Below, piece after piece: positions 32,186-40,476 of a stretch of DNA of 64,000 nt. Within the stretch, counting starts at the first letter, position 1. The number at the start of each line of letters is the position of its first letter. Location: the NCBI GenBank assembly GCA_910576125.1, contig CAJTHM010000007.1, positions 124,001 to 188,000 of the forward strand, written 5' to 3'. The DNA comes from Lachnospiraceae bacterium. GTDB lineage: Bacteria > Bacillota > Clostridia > Lachnospirales > Lachnospiraceae. The position numbers were made by a program, and so were the translations under genes. The notes beneath the pieces are model-generated. The model searched no databases. It worked only from the letters and a program-made list of their open reading frames with translations, and was not told the origin of the DNA.

Positions 32186-32683
32186 GTCCGCCAGGATGAT
32201 CGCCGGCTTGGACACCAGGGCTCTTGCGATGGCCACCCTCTGCTGCTGGCCTCCTGAAAGATGGCTGGGATAATTGGCCAGCTTCCCGTCCAGCTCCAGG
32301 AAGCGCACGATTTCTTTCAGGAAATCCCCGTCCTCCTCCTTTCCGTCCAGGCGCACGGGCAGCACGATGTTCTCATAGGCCGTGAGATAAGGGATGAGGT
32401 TATAGTTCTGGAAGATGAAGCCGATCCGTCTGCGGCGGAACACCGTGAGCTGTTCTTCGGTCATCTTTTCCATGCTTTCATTCTCTACCTGCACAGCGCC
32501 GGAAGCAGGGACATCCAGGCCCCCCAGCATGTTCAGCAGGGTGGACTTCCCGCTGCCCGACGTGCCCACGATTGCCACGAACTGTCCGTCCTCCACGGAC
32601 AGGCTCACATCGTCCAGGGCTTTTACAAGGCTCTCGTCCCTGCCATAGTATTTTTTCAGATGGGATGCTTTCAAAATAGTCAT
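32186..32683 (-). pseudogene. ABC transporter ATPase (BceA/MacB type) truncated by the element
   Basis: The protein starts MTILKASHLKKYYGRDESLV at 32683 (SD AGGAGG). It has Walker A GTSGSGKSTLLN, the Q-loop IFQNYNLIPYL and the signature [15 protein letters not shown], and runs to PAIILAD. The expected EPTGNLD continuation is replaced by [10 protein letters not shown], and the frame closes at 32096 inside element DNA. The catalytic Glu, D-loop and H-loop are therefore lost. The rest of the gene and its FtsX-like permease should lie beyond the other end of the element. The intact transporter would have been controlled by the adjacent kinase/regulator pair and was probably for peptide export or antimicrobial-peptide resistance. 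Confidence 0.9.
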
Positions 32684-32716
32684 ATCAATTCCTCCTGACT
32701 TAAAGATTCTAAGCAC

Positions 32717-32744
32717 ATCATATCCCATCTGACAAAAGATGCAA
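32717..32744 (-). promoter_or_regulatory. Promoter of the ABC ATPase gene
   Basis: On the minus strand a -35 TTGCAT (32744-32739) and -10 TATGAT (32722-32717) are separated by 16 bases, 34 bases upstream of the ATG. The weak -35 and direct repeats just upstream fit an activated promoter. Confidence 0.7.
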
Positions 32745-32750
32745 CACGGA

Positions 32751-32787
32751 ACGCAGATTCTAATATCCAGGACGCAGATTCTAATAT
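32751..32787 (-). promoter_or_regulatory. Direct-repeat operator, probable LytTR-regulator binding site
   Basis: ATATTAGAATCTGCGT occurs twice on the minus strand, at 32787-32772 and 32766-32751, exactly 21 bases apart, immediately upstream of the -35 box of the ABC gene. LytTR regulators bind paired short repeats with this two-turn spacing, and the LytTR gene is the next gene upstream. A partial third copy (GAATCTGC) lies near 32797-32804. Confidence 0.7.
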
Positions 32788-32830
32788 GTACGGCTTGCAG
32801 ATTCCCGGAGGCAGGGTCTGCGGCACGTGG

Positions 32831-33544
32831 TCAGAGCATATCCCCCCAGTAATCCGCCATCCTGACCATGAAGTCCTTGCGTCTGGGCTGGCTGATCGGT
32901 ATGTGTTCCCCTGTGGTCAGAATCGCCTCCAGCCCCTCGATGCCTTTTATAAAAGAAAGGTTCACCACAAAACTCTGATGGCAGCGGGCGAACTGGGGCC
33001 TGGCGCACAGCAGGGCGGAGACCTCTTTCATGTTCTTGTAGATGACCTGCCCCCGGTTCCCGAAATGCAGCAGCACATTGCGCCTGTCTGTCTCGGCATA
33101 GCGTATATCCTTATACGGCACCCTGTACTTGCCGCTTTCGCCTGCAAAGTGCAGGCAGGGTTCATCCTTTCCCTGATATCGGGCAAAGTAACGGTCAAGC
33201 TCCATCTTCAGCACGCTGTACCTCACCGGTTTGAGCAGATAGTTCACCGCTCCGTATTCATAGCCTTTCCACACATACTGCTTCAGGGAAGTCAGGAAAA
33301 TGAGCCCCACCGTGCTGTCCATCCCGCGGATTCTCTCCGCAGTCTTCAGGCCGTCCAGCTTCTCCATCTTTATGTCCATGAATATCAGGTCATAGTCAGG
33401 CTGATATGCCTGCAGCAGCTCTTCTCCGTCATGATAGGCGAAGCAGCAGAACTCCCTTTCCGTCTCTGCCGCGTATCTCTCCAATCCGTCTTTCAGCTCT
33501 GCGATCAGCGCATCCTCATCATCACAGATTGCTATCTTATACAT
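32831..33544 (-). CDS. LytTR-family response regulator
   Basis: A 237-residue two-component regulator. The receiver domain (residues 1-120) has the acidic pair in CDDEDALIAEL, the phosphoacceptor Asp in LIFMDIKMEKLDG and the conserved Lys in NYLLKPVRY. The LytTR DNA-binding domain (residues 135-235) contains YKDIRYAETDRRNVLLHFGN and CHQSFVVNLSFIKGIE. The ATG at 33544 follows AGGAGGGGAG. It is 60 bases downstream of the kinase gene and upstream of the ABC ATPase whose promoter carries paired repeats, so it is presumably that gene's activator. Confidence 0.92.
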   Translation of the reverse strand: MYKIAICDDEDALIAELKDGLERYAAETEREFCCFAYHDGEELLQAYQPDYDLIFMDIKMEKLDGLKTAERIRGMDSTVGLIFLTSLKQYVWKGYEYGAVNYLLKPVRYSVLKMELDRYFARYQGKDEPCLHFAGESGKYRVPYKDIRYAETDRRNVLLHFGNRGQVIYKNMKEVSALLCARPQFARCHQSFVVNLSFIKGIEGLEAILTTGEHIPISQPRRKDFMVRMADYWGDML

Positions 33545-33604
33545 ACCTTCGCTCCCCTCCTGCCATATCATATACCTTTTCCCGCAGCCTGTCAATTTCG
33601 GCAG

Positions 33605-34894
33605 TCAGGGCACGGGAATCATGATTTTCAGCAGGAACTTCCCCGCCTCTGTCCTGACGCTGCACTGGCCTCCATACCTCTCTACGGCCTTTTTGATATT
33701 GGGAATCCCGAAGCCATGGGCTCTCTCGTCTTTCTTCGTCGTCCGCCCAAAAGCCTCTGCCTCCGGCGGGGCATTGTTCTCCACGCTTACCACCAGGATG
33801 TCCCGGATGCGTCCTGCCTTTGCGATGATAGCCCTCTGGCCCTCGGGGAGCTTTTCGCTGGCTTCTATGGCATTGTCCAGAGCGTTGCCGAAAATCGTGC
33901 TGATGTCCAGGGAATCCAGAAAGGCGCTGTCCTCCAGAGAGAGCATGGCGCTGAAGTCTATCCCCTTATCCTGGGCCGCCCTTGCCTTGTCACGGATGAT
34001 GATGTCCAGGAATTCGTTCCCTGTGTGATAATAATCCTCATATGCGCGGATCTGGTCCTGCAGCCCCTGAACGGATCTGCGGATTTCCTGTCCGTCTCCC
34101 GCCTGGGCCTGCAGCACCAGCAGATGGTTCTTCATGTCGTGGTAGATGCCCCGCACCCGGTCCTCATCTTTCATCCTGTCCCTGTAATAGGCCTGCTTCC
34201 TTTCCAGCTCCCGGACGCGGTAAGCCGTGCGCATGGAAGCGCAGATATATGCGGCGAGATAAATGCAGCCGAACCCGGAAAAAACGGAGGACACGCAGAT
34301 AGGATAGACGATTACGGGATTCTCCGGCAAGAAAAAGATGATGGTAAAAATCGCCACAAAAGGCGAGAGCATCAAAGCATCCACCACCAGCCACATCCCG
34401 GCCGTCAGATTGGCCGTAATCTGCCGCAGGTATTTCTTCAGGAGCAGCCATGCCCCTGTCCAGAACAGCAGCCGCAGCAGCAGGGAAGCCGTATGAATGG
34501 CAGTACTGATGAGCAGCTCCTGTTCTGTCCAGCCCTCTGACATCCCTCTCGGCGCATTGGTGAGGCCGAAGAAGAGCCTGCCGCCCGCGTCCTGGGTCAC
34601 ATAGTTCACAGCGATCAGCGCCGGGCAAAAGACCAGCACGGCGCTGAGCTTCTCCATCCACCGCCCTCTGTGCAACAGGGCCACATAGGCCCCAAAGCCC
34701 AAAAGCACTCCGAACAGTCCGTAAAAATCATTGGAGTAGACCACCGCCGGCGCCAGCGCGCCGCAGGCGAAAAATGCCAGAACGCGCAGCGCCCGGTTCC
34801 TGCGCAAGGGCAGAAATGTGCGCAGCATCCGGAAAAAGACCAGCACATATCCCCATTCCAGTCCAAAGGACAATATATCCAAAAAACGTATCAT
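33605..34894 (-). CDS. GHKL sensor histidine kinase (AgrC-like)
   Basis: A 429-residue membrane kinase. Residues 1-200 form about six hydrophobic segments (GYVLVFFRMLRTFLPLRRNR, LRLLFWTGAWLLLKKYLRQI). A coiled segment leads to the H-box IYHDMKNHLLVLQ, the N-box IFGNALDNAIEAS, and the G-box region HGFGIPNIKKAVERYGGQCS. The ATG at 34894 is preceded by GGAAAGGCGG. AgrC-like kinases sense peptides or membrane stress. It forms an operon with the LytTR regulator. A consensus-like promoter at 34993-35021 drives it. Confidence 0.9.
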   Translation of the reverse strand: MIRFLDILSFGLEWGYVLVFFRMLRTFLPLRRNRALRVLAFFACGALAPAVVYSNDFYGLFGVLLGFGAYVALLHRGRWMEKLSAVLVFCPALIAVNYVTQDAGGRLFFGLTNAPRGMSEGWTEQELLISTAIHTASLLLRLLFWTGAWLLLKKYLRQITANLTAGMWLVVDALMLSPFVAIFTIIFFLPENPVIVYPICVSSVFSGFGCIYLAAYICASMRTAYRVRELERKQAYYRDRMKDEDRVRGIYHDMKNHLLVLQAQAGDGQEIRRSVQGLQDQIRAYEDYYHTGNEFLDIIIRDKARAAQDKGIDFSAMLSLEDSAFLDSLDISTIFGNALDNAIEASEKLPEGQRAIIAKAGRIRDILVVSVENNAPPEAEAFGRTTKKDERAHGFGIPNIKKAVERYGGQCSVRTEAGKFLLKIMIPVP

Positions 34895-34992
34895 GCCGTT
34901 CCGCCTTTCCATCGTAACATTCACAGCCGGAGACTGCATAGCGCCAGCCATATACGTTGACCAATGCAGTATGGCAGATTCCGGCATTATGT

Positions 34993-35021
34993 AGTATAAC
35001 ACTCTGATATTGGCCGTGCAA
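34993..35021 (-). promoter_or_regulatory. Promoter of the kinase-regulator operon
   Basis: On the minus strand TTGCAC (35021-35016), a 17-base spacer and TATACT (34998-34993) match a vegetative promoter. It lies about 100 bases upstream of the kinase ATG. Confidence 0.75.
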
Positions 35022-35035
35022 TAGAGAACCGATAT

Positions 35036-35064
35036 TTGACTTTTTTCAGGCATAGTGGTAGGAT
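35036..35064 (+). promoter_or_regulatory. Promoter of the ankyrin-repeat gene
   Basis: TTGACT (35036-35041), 17 bases, then TAGGAT (35059-35064), with the ATG 33 bases further on. It is back to back with the kinase promoter; 14 bases separate the two -35 boxes. Confidence 0.65.
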
Positions 35065-35096
35065 GGATTCATAATGAAATCAAAGGAGAAATTGCC

Positions 35097-36080
35097 ATGC
35101 AATTAGATAATATGCTGCTGCAGGCCTGCAAGAACAATCAGAAAGGCGTAGTGCAGACTTTTCTGAAACGGGGCGGCGTAGACGTAAACAAACGGGACGA
35201 ATCCGGCAATACCCCCCTGATTTATGCGTGTATGAAAAGCGCTCGCGATCTGGTGAAGCTGCTGCTGGACAGCGGGGCTGATGTCTGTCTCGGCAACCAG
35301 AAGAACCGGATGCCCCTGCATTTCGCTGCCCAGACCGGCAATTTTCAGATTCTTTCCATACTAAAGGACGCAGGGGCCGACGTGAACTGCACCGACAATG
35401 ACGGCGTGACCCCCTTGATGCTGCTGGCCCAGAACGGAAAGACCGACGCCGCGCTGCAGCTGCTCAAATTTCCGGAAATCGATATCAGCATCCAGGATAA
35501 CGACGGACGCAAGGCCATCGATTATGCCACCTCCGCCGGACTCAGAGAGCTGGTAAAGGCACTTTCCCAGGCAGAGGAGGCCCATGCCGACAGCTGCGGC
35601 AACACCACCCTCCATTACGCCTGCTGGAAAGAACAGAGCGAAGTGGTGAAAGTCCTGCTGGAAAAAGACCCGGCCAGCGTAAACAGCCTCAACGACGAAG
35701 GGGAATCCCCTCTGATACTGGCAGTCCGCAGATCCAATCTGATGATCGCGGAACTGCTGCTGGCCGCAGGCGCCCAGCCCGACCTGGCCGATGCAGAAGG
35801 AACCGGGCCGTTACATATCGCCGCCGACAAAGGAGATCTCTTTGTGGGGAAAGCCCTGCTGGCCGCAGGCGCGGACATCAACCGGAAAGCTTCTGGCGGA
35901 CAGACTCCCCTGATTCTGGCAGCCAGCAGCGGCAGAAACGATTTCACCGCCATGCTGATCGAGTCCGGAGCCGACGTCAACAGCGTGGACAATGCCCAGC
36001 ACAGCGCTCTGTACTATGCCTCGGATGCCGGGTATACCGAAATCGTGGAGCAGCTGCTGATGGCCGGGGCGGATTCCTGA
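35097..36080 (+). CDS. Ankyrin-repeat protein
   Basis: A 327-residue protein built almost entirely of ankyrin repeats of about 33 residues; nine can be followed, for example DESGNTPLIYACMKSARDLV, KNRMPLHFAAQTGNFQILSI and EGTGPLHIAADKGDLFVGKA. There is no signal peptide, membrane helix or catalytic domain, so it is probably a cytoplasmic protein-binding scaffold. The ATG at 35097 is spaced nine bases from AAAGGAG. It is the only plus-strand gene for tens of kilobases and is divergent from the kinase-regulator operon. Its partner is unknown. Confidence 0.88.
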   Translation: MQLDNMLLQACKNNQKGVVQTFLKRGGVDVNKRDESGNTPLIYACMKSARDLVKLLLDSGADVCLGNQKNRMPLHFAAQTGNFQILSILKDAGADVNCTDNDGVTPLMLLAQNGKTDAALQLLKFPEIDISIQDNDGRKAIDYATSAGLRELVKALSQAEEAHADSCGNTTLHYACWKEQSEVVKVLLEKDPASVNSLNDEGESPLILAVRRSNLMIAELLLAAGAQPDLADAEGTGPLHIAADKGDLFVGKALLAAGADINRKASGGQTPLILAASSGRNDFTAMLIESGADVNSVDNAQHSALYYASDAGYTEIVEQLLMAGADS

Positions 36081-36121
36081 CCGGTCCTTCTCTTTCGCGT
36101 ACACTGCCAATGGCGGGAACC

Positions 36122-37147
36122 TTATCTGTCCCGCCTCTCCATCCTGGCCCTGGCCATTTCTTTCACCACATACTGAATCGCCACGAACAGAATCGCCGCC
36201 ACAGGCCAGATAAAGGCAGCGTGCCACCAGTCCTCGGAATACAGGCCCGCTCCCAGGAACAGCGCGGTCACCAGGCACCAGTACACCCCGGGGAAGAAAG
36301 AGGTCTTCTTGTGCAGCGCCTTTTCTTCCACAGTGTAATCCCCCTCCTGCAGCAGCTTGTCGAAGCTGCCCTGGATGCTGCCGGCCCATACGAACAGGAA
36401 CACTGCCGCTGCCACCATCCCCAGCAGCACTGCCGTACAGTAGATGTAAATCAGGTCACCCACCGAAAAGGCTGACGCCACCATCAGGGGCACCACGCCG
36501 ATGATGCACAGCGTGATGCCGGTGACAATGCAGAAACGGTACCGGCCCGCGAAATCCTCCTTCTTCTTCCTGACGATGCCCTCTACGCCATACTGCAGCG
36601 CCAGGCTCTCCTTTTCCAGATACTGGTACTTTTCCGTCTGCATGTCACTGAGCACCAGAATCGCCACCCCGATGGCTACCAGCACCAACAGTATCACAAC
36701 GCCGAATCCCCCTGCCATGTCCTCGCTGAGAGGCGCCGCCCCATGCCGCCCCTCCTCTGCGCCGTACTCCGCCAGGCCGCCCATCACGACCAGCGGAATA
36801 GGCGAAAGGACGCATAAGCCCGCGGCAAAGGCCATCCGCCCCGCCAGTTTCCGCACCAGGCCCATGAACCCATTGGCTTCCTCCAGGGAAACGCTCCTCT
36901 CCTTTGCCGCCTCGTAGACATCCTCCGTCTCGGAGGGCAGTTCCTGCTCCAGCTCTTCCTTCAACAAATAATCCGTGCTGACCCCGAAGAGGCTGCTCAT
37001 GGCGATAATCCTGTCGATGTCCGGGATGGACGCGCCGCTCTCCCATTTGCTCACGGACTGCCTGGAGATGTTCAGCTTCTCCGCCAGCTCCTCCTGTGAC
37101 CAGTTGTTCTTCTTTCTCAGTGCCATGACCTTTTCTGCCAGAATCAT
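36122..37147 (-). CDS. XRE-family regulator with membrane-embedded C-terminal region
   Basis: A 341-residue protein. Residues 5-60 are a helix-turn-helix of the Cro/XRE type (KNNWSQEELAEKLNISRQSV, SKWESGASIPDIDRIIAMSS). After a linker there are six or so hydrophobic helices (AFAAGLCVLSPIPLVVMGGL, FGVVILLVLVAIGVAILVLS, YCTAVLLGMVAAAVFLFVWA, and two near the C-terminus). Such membrane-bound XRE proteins are common in Clostridia and may sense the envelope. It is convergent with the ankyrin gene. Ligand and targets are unknown. Confidence 0.85.
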   Translation of the reverse strand: MILAEKVMALRKKNNWSQEELAEKLNISRQSVSKWESGASIPDIDRIIAMSSLFGVSTDYLLKEELEQELPSETEDVYEAAKERSVSLEEANGFMGLVRKLAGRMAFAAGLCVLSPIPLVVMGGLAEYGAEEGRHGAAPLSEDMAGGFGVVILLVLVAIGVAILVLSDMQTEKYQYLEKESLALQYGVEGIVRKKKEDFAGRYRFCIVTGITLCIIGVVPLMVASAFSVGDLIYIYCTAVLLGMVAAAVFLFVWAGSIQGSFDKLLQEGDYTVEEKALHKKTSFFPGVYWCLVTALFLGAGLYSEDWWHAAFIWPVAAILFVAIQYVVKEMARARMERRDR

Positions 37148-37227
37148 ATCTTATCCTGCCGCTGTCCGCGGCTTTTCCTTTCCGCACCTTTTGTGCATTC
37201 TATGTGTTTCCATGCACGAATCATAGC

Positions 37228-37278
37228 AAAAAAGCTGGTTGACAGCCATCAATTGCGCTTGGAAATCTGTCAACCAGC
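37228..37278 (-). terminator. Rho-independent terminator
   Basis: On the minus strand GCTGGTTGACAG pairs perfectly with CTGTCAACCAGC around a 21-base loop, then TTTTTT. It ends transcription of the 37306-37707 gene before the XRE gene. Confidence 0.9.
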
Positions 37279-37305
37279 AGTTGCTTTTCCGCCTGGAAAG
37301 GAGCT

Positions 37306-37707
37306 TCATCTTGCATTCAGGCTCTCAGCGAAGACAAGATAACAGGCAAAGTCGCCCAGGCGCTTACGGTAGCCGGAATTCTCCGCTTCTTCCCCCAGAA
37401 CATCCCTCCATCCGGCCGCTTTACCCTGCATTTTCAGATATCTGGCCAGCTGGTTGAAAGACAGAATGACCATGTTGTGGCGCGAAGTCCGCGCAGCATC
37501 GTTCTCCAGCTTTTTCTCCCTGCTCCACAAAGGCCAGTGAGCGCGGGAATCCAGATATTTCACCGCGGCGGCAAGTAAATCGCCATACAGTTCCAGCGCG
37601 TCTTCGTCACTGCCGATTTCCTCTGCCATCTCCCGGTGCAGAGCCGCCATTTCCTCCAGGGCAAGGCTCATCGGCATCAATCTGTAATTTTCATACACAG
37701 CAATCAT
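37306..37707 (-). CDS. Helical protein of unknown function
   Basis: A 133-residue soluble, mostly helical protein. MIAVYENYRLMPMSLALEEM is followed by HREMAEEIGSDEDALELYGD and RHNMVILSFNQLARYLKMQG. GGGAGG precedes the ATG at 37707. I do not recognise the family; the spacing of Glu, His and Asp residues does not suggest a catalytic site. It lies between truA and the XRE regulator, and the hairpin after it marks the end of this transcript. Confidence 0.6.
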   Translation of the reverse strand: MIAVYENYRLMPMSLALEEMAALHREMAEEIGSDEDALELYGDLLAAAVKYLDSRAHWPLWSREKKLENDAARTSRHNMVILSFNQLARYLKMQGKAAGWRDVLGEEAENSGYRKRLGDFACYLVFAESLNAR

Positions 37708-37766
37708 GGCAATATCCTCCCACAGGCATTCGTCCCCTGTCATATGTGATATTTGCGGAACAGAAC

Positions 37767-38504
37767 CTAATTATAGTCCACGCCCGTCAGACAAAGGCCC
37801 GCCGCAGGAGCCGTAGGGCCGGCTTTCTGGCGCACAAAGCCCGTGAGGGATTCCTGTACCTCCTCCGGGGTGATATTGCCGTAGCCTGCCTCCAGCAGCA
37901 CTCCCACCATGATCCGTACCATGTTCTGGAGGAATCCGTTGCCGTGGAAAGTGAAATACAGATACCCTCCCTCTCTTTTGATCTCTATGCTGTCCACATT
38001 CCGCACCGTGGACTTCTTCACCCGGGGATTCCCGCAGAAATTCCGGAAATCATGCTCCCCTTTCAAAAGCTCCGCCACTTTCAGCATCTTCGCCATATCC
38101 GGCCGCTTGTCCAGCCTGACGCAGTATTTCCTGTCAAAAACCGACTTCACCGCCCCGTCCTGGCAGGTATACCGGTAGGTCTTGCCCGTGACATTGTAGC
38201 GGGCATGGAACCGGTCGGAAGCCTCCCTGACCTCCCGCACGGCAATGTCGTCCGGCAGATAGCGGTTCATGTAGTCTCTGATCTCCCCGCAGTCCATCTC
38301 AGTATCCAGCCAGGCGTTGGCCACCATCCCTTTTGCGTGGACGCCGCTGTCGGTGCGTCCTGCCCCTATGACCTCCGTTTCTTTTCCGCACATCTGGCCA
38401 AGCACATGCTCCAGCTTTCCCTGAATGGTGTTCTCCTCCGACTGGCGCTGCCATCCGTGGTAGCGGCTTCCGTCGTATTCCAGCAGAAATTTGAAATTTT
38501 TCAT
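37767..38504 (-). CDS. truA: tRNA pseudouridine(38-40) synthase TruA
   Basis: A 245-residue enzyme that isomerises uridines 38-40 in the tRNA anticodon arm. YDGSRYHGWQRQ (residues 10-21), the catalytic Asp in GAGRTDSGVHAKG (near residue 50), FHARYNVTGKTYRY and the C-terminal FLQNMVRIMVG are all present. The length is standard (about 245-265). SD GGGAG precedes the ATG. It lies 23 bases downstream of the nucleoside hydrolase gene, an unusual neighbour since truA often follows ecfT or ribosomal genes. Confidence 0.95.
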   Translation of the reverse strand: MKNFKFLLEYDGSRYHGWQRQSEENTIQGKLEHVLGQMCGKETEVIGAGRTDSGVHAKGMVANAWLDTEMDCGEIRDYMNRYLPDDIAVREVREASDRFHARYNVTGKTYRYTCQDGAVKSVFDRKYCVRLDKRPDMAKMLKVAELLKGEHDFRNFCGNPRVKKSTVRNVDSIEIKREGGYLYFTFHGNGFLQNMVRIMVGVLLEAGYGNITPEEVQESLTGFVRQKAGPTAPAAGLCLTGVDYN

Positions 38505-38527
38505 GTATTTTCTCCCATCCTCATTGG

Positions 38528-39472
38528 CTATTTCTGCAGTTTTTCAAACAAATCCGCAAATAGTCTGTCCCTGTTCACATGGTAGACATATCTGATAAAA
38601 TGCCTGGTGTCGTCAAAGGCATACTTTCCGTCATATTCCGGAATGGGGCTGTGTATCAGGTAATCCTGCATGAAATCCCCGTCCAGGAGCCATGCCACGG
38701 CGGTCACGTCCCAGATCACCCTTGACCAGGCTCTGCCCGCGTCATATAATGTCACTTCCTCCAGGGTATGCTCCAGCAGATATTCGCACAGCTTATTCTT
38801 CCCCCTCAGATGATATTCCAGCTCCGGCCCTGTGGCCGCGAATTCCGACACTACCCCCATACAGGGCAGCTGCACCAGCGGAACGCCGCAGCCGAAGATA
38901 ATCCTGGCAGCAGCGATATCCTGGACCATATTGAACTCCCTGGTGTCCGGCCAGTGCAGTCCGTGGCCTCCCAGCCATATCACCACCATGCGCTCTATGA
39001 TTTCCGGATTCATGAGGATGGCGGAGGCTATATTGGTAATCGCTCCTATGCTTATCACATAAAGCGGATTTTCACCGGAATAGCACATTGCCCTTTCCGC
39101 CAGGTCCTTTGCCGCGTCCGAGACCGCCGGCTCTTCCTCAGAGGGCAGATACTCCGCGGATCCCCTGTATGTCACTTTCTTCAGCTCTTCCGCGTCCAGC
39201 AGCGTGAGCACTTTCAGAATTTCCTGATAGCTTCTTTCCATGCCGTCCCCGGGACTCGTGGAGTGCATATTGAAAAACGGGGCGGCATAGATTGCTTTCA
39301 CATCCAGCTTTTCACGGGACCTGACCATATAGGATAGCGCAAACTGGTCATCAATCTCATTGTAGGTATCCGTATCCAGGACAACATCGATCCGGCCTGC
39401 GGGCCTATCCAGACGCTTCACCATCTCCGCGTCGGAGAGGACTTTCTTCCATTGGGGCTCGGCATTCATCAT
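38528..39472 (-). CDS. Inosine/uridine-preferring nucleoside hydrolase family protein
   Basis: A 314-residue hydrolase predicted to cleave the N-glycosidic bond of nucleosides. The metal-binding N-terminal motif reads DVVLDTDTYNEIDDQFALSY, a longer spacing than the classical DTDPGIDDA. NPLYVISIGAITNIASAILM and the C-terminal SRVIWDVTAVAW (second metal Asp) support the family. A choice of two ATGs exists; the first, at 39472, is eight bases from AGGAGG. It lies between a Gfo/Idh gene and truA. The variant motif occurs in a subfamily of uncertain substrate, so a ribosyl or other glycoside is possible. Confidence 0.85.
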   Translation of the reverse strand: MMNAEPQWKKVLSDAEMVKRLDRPAGRIDVVLDTDTYNEIDDQFALSYMVRSREKLDVKAIYAAPFFNMHSTSPGDGMERSYQEILKVLTLLDAEELKKVTYRGSAEYLPSEEEPAVSDAAKDLAERAMCYSGENPLYVISIGAITNIASAILMNPEIIERMVVIWLGGHGLHWPDTREFNMVQDIAAARIIFGCGVPLVQLPCMGVVSEFAATGPELEYHLRGKNKLCEYLLEHTLEEVTLYDAGRAWSRVIWDVTAVAWLLDGDFMQDYLIHSPIPEYDGKYAFDDTRHFIRYVYHVNRDRLFADLFEKLQK

Positions 39473-39604
39473 TACAGTATCCTCCTGATTAACCATCCTT
39501 TTCGCATATCATTATAACGCGCTAAACATATCGCAAAACCATTTTCTGTCACAACAGTACGCCCTCTTCCTATATGGAAACATACTGCATCCTGTCTTTG
39601 TATG

Positions 39605-40441
39605 TCAGTTTTGCACCGGAATCCAGACGCCGGGATTGCCCGCCGCTTTTAGGGCCGCCTCCCTCACTGCCATGATGGCGATGGTCTCCTGATGGCTCAC
39701 AGGTATCTCCCCCGTCCAGAAAAATGCCACCAGGCTCCTCATGAACCCTCCGAAGAAATCCGATTCCACGGTCAGGAACTTACAGCCCTCCTCTAAACAA
39801 AGATTGGCCGCGAAAGGGGAATCCCCGCCCGTGCAGAGCATGGAGGCGCTGCGGCCATCCTCCCACCGAAGCAGCAGGTTCGTCCAGCCTCCCTGCCCTA
39901 CAGACATCACCTGCGCGGCGCAGCCCTGCATCAGCATCATGATGGGCTCCAGCTGATGGATGCCGTAGGTCTCCAGCCCGTTCGGCCCCCAGGTGCTCAC
40001 GGACTTCACGCGCCTGCCCCGGAGAGCTTCATATTCCGCGGCAAAGCGCAGGGCCGAGGTGGAATAGCAGGGTGTCCTGTTAGCCTCGCCCAGGGCGAAG
40101 ATGGCCTCGGCGGTCTTTCTGTCCGGCGCGAAGGTCTTGTCGATATAGGTCTTCTTGCCGGAGCGCAGGGGAAGCTGCGACAGCTCCTCATGCATCTCGC
40201 AATTGTCCGGGGACAGCACGATCAGGGCATCGCTCCTCTCGATGACCTCCTGGATGCTCCCGCAGAGGGCGATGCCGTGCTCTTCGCACCACTGGGCGGA
40301 AGTCTTGCCGGTGAGGGGGCTGTCGATCATGCCGTAGGCAAAGGCCGCCTCCATCTCCCCGCCGCTGGCTTTCCGCAGCATCTCGGGATAGTTGTCCGCA
40401 TGCCACTCGTCCAGATAATAGTCTATAAACCCGATTTTCAT
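39605..40441 (-). CDS. Gfo/Idh/MocA-family oxidoreductase-like protein
   Basis: A 278-residue protein with an N-terminal Rossmann-like domain (KIGFIDYYLDEWHADNYPEM) that lacks the canonical GxGxxG. SDALIVLSPDNCEMHEEL and SGKKTYIDKTFAPDRKTAEA correspond to the Gfo/Idh nucleotide-domain end. The C-terminal half is shorter than usual (family about 330-380). SD AAAAGGAGGG is optimal. The absent Gly motif makes NAD(P) binding doubtful; it may be a divergent enzyme. It is likely in one unit with the GNAT gene upstream (35-base gap). Confidence 0.78.
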   Translation of the reverse strand: MKIGFIDYYLDEWHADNYPEMLRKASGGEMEAAFAYGMIDSPLTGKTSAQWCEEHGIALCGSIQEVIERSDALIVLSPDNCEMHEELSQLPLRSGKKTYIDKTFAPDRKTAEAIFALGEANRTPCYSTSALRFAAEYEALRGRRVKSVSTWGPNGLETYGIHQLEPIMMLMQGCAAQVMSVGQGGWTNLLLRWEDGRSASMLCTGGDSPFAANLCLEEGCKFLTVESDFFGGFMRSLVAFFWTGEIPVSHQETIAIMAVREAALKAAGNPGVWIPVQN

Positions 40442-40476
40442 AAGTCCCTCCTTTTATGGCAGCGCTTTCCGGCAGC

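Noticed and set aside
32786..34540. 584-codon plus-strand open frame opposite the LytTR and GHKL genes
   Set aside because: It overlaps two well-supported genes completely and has no domain; it is an antisense artefact of GC-rich third positions.
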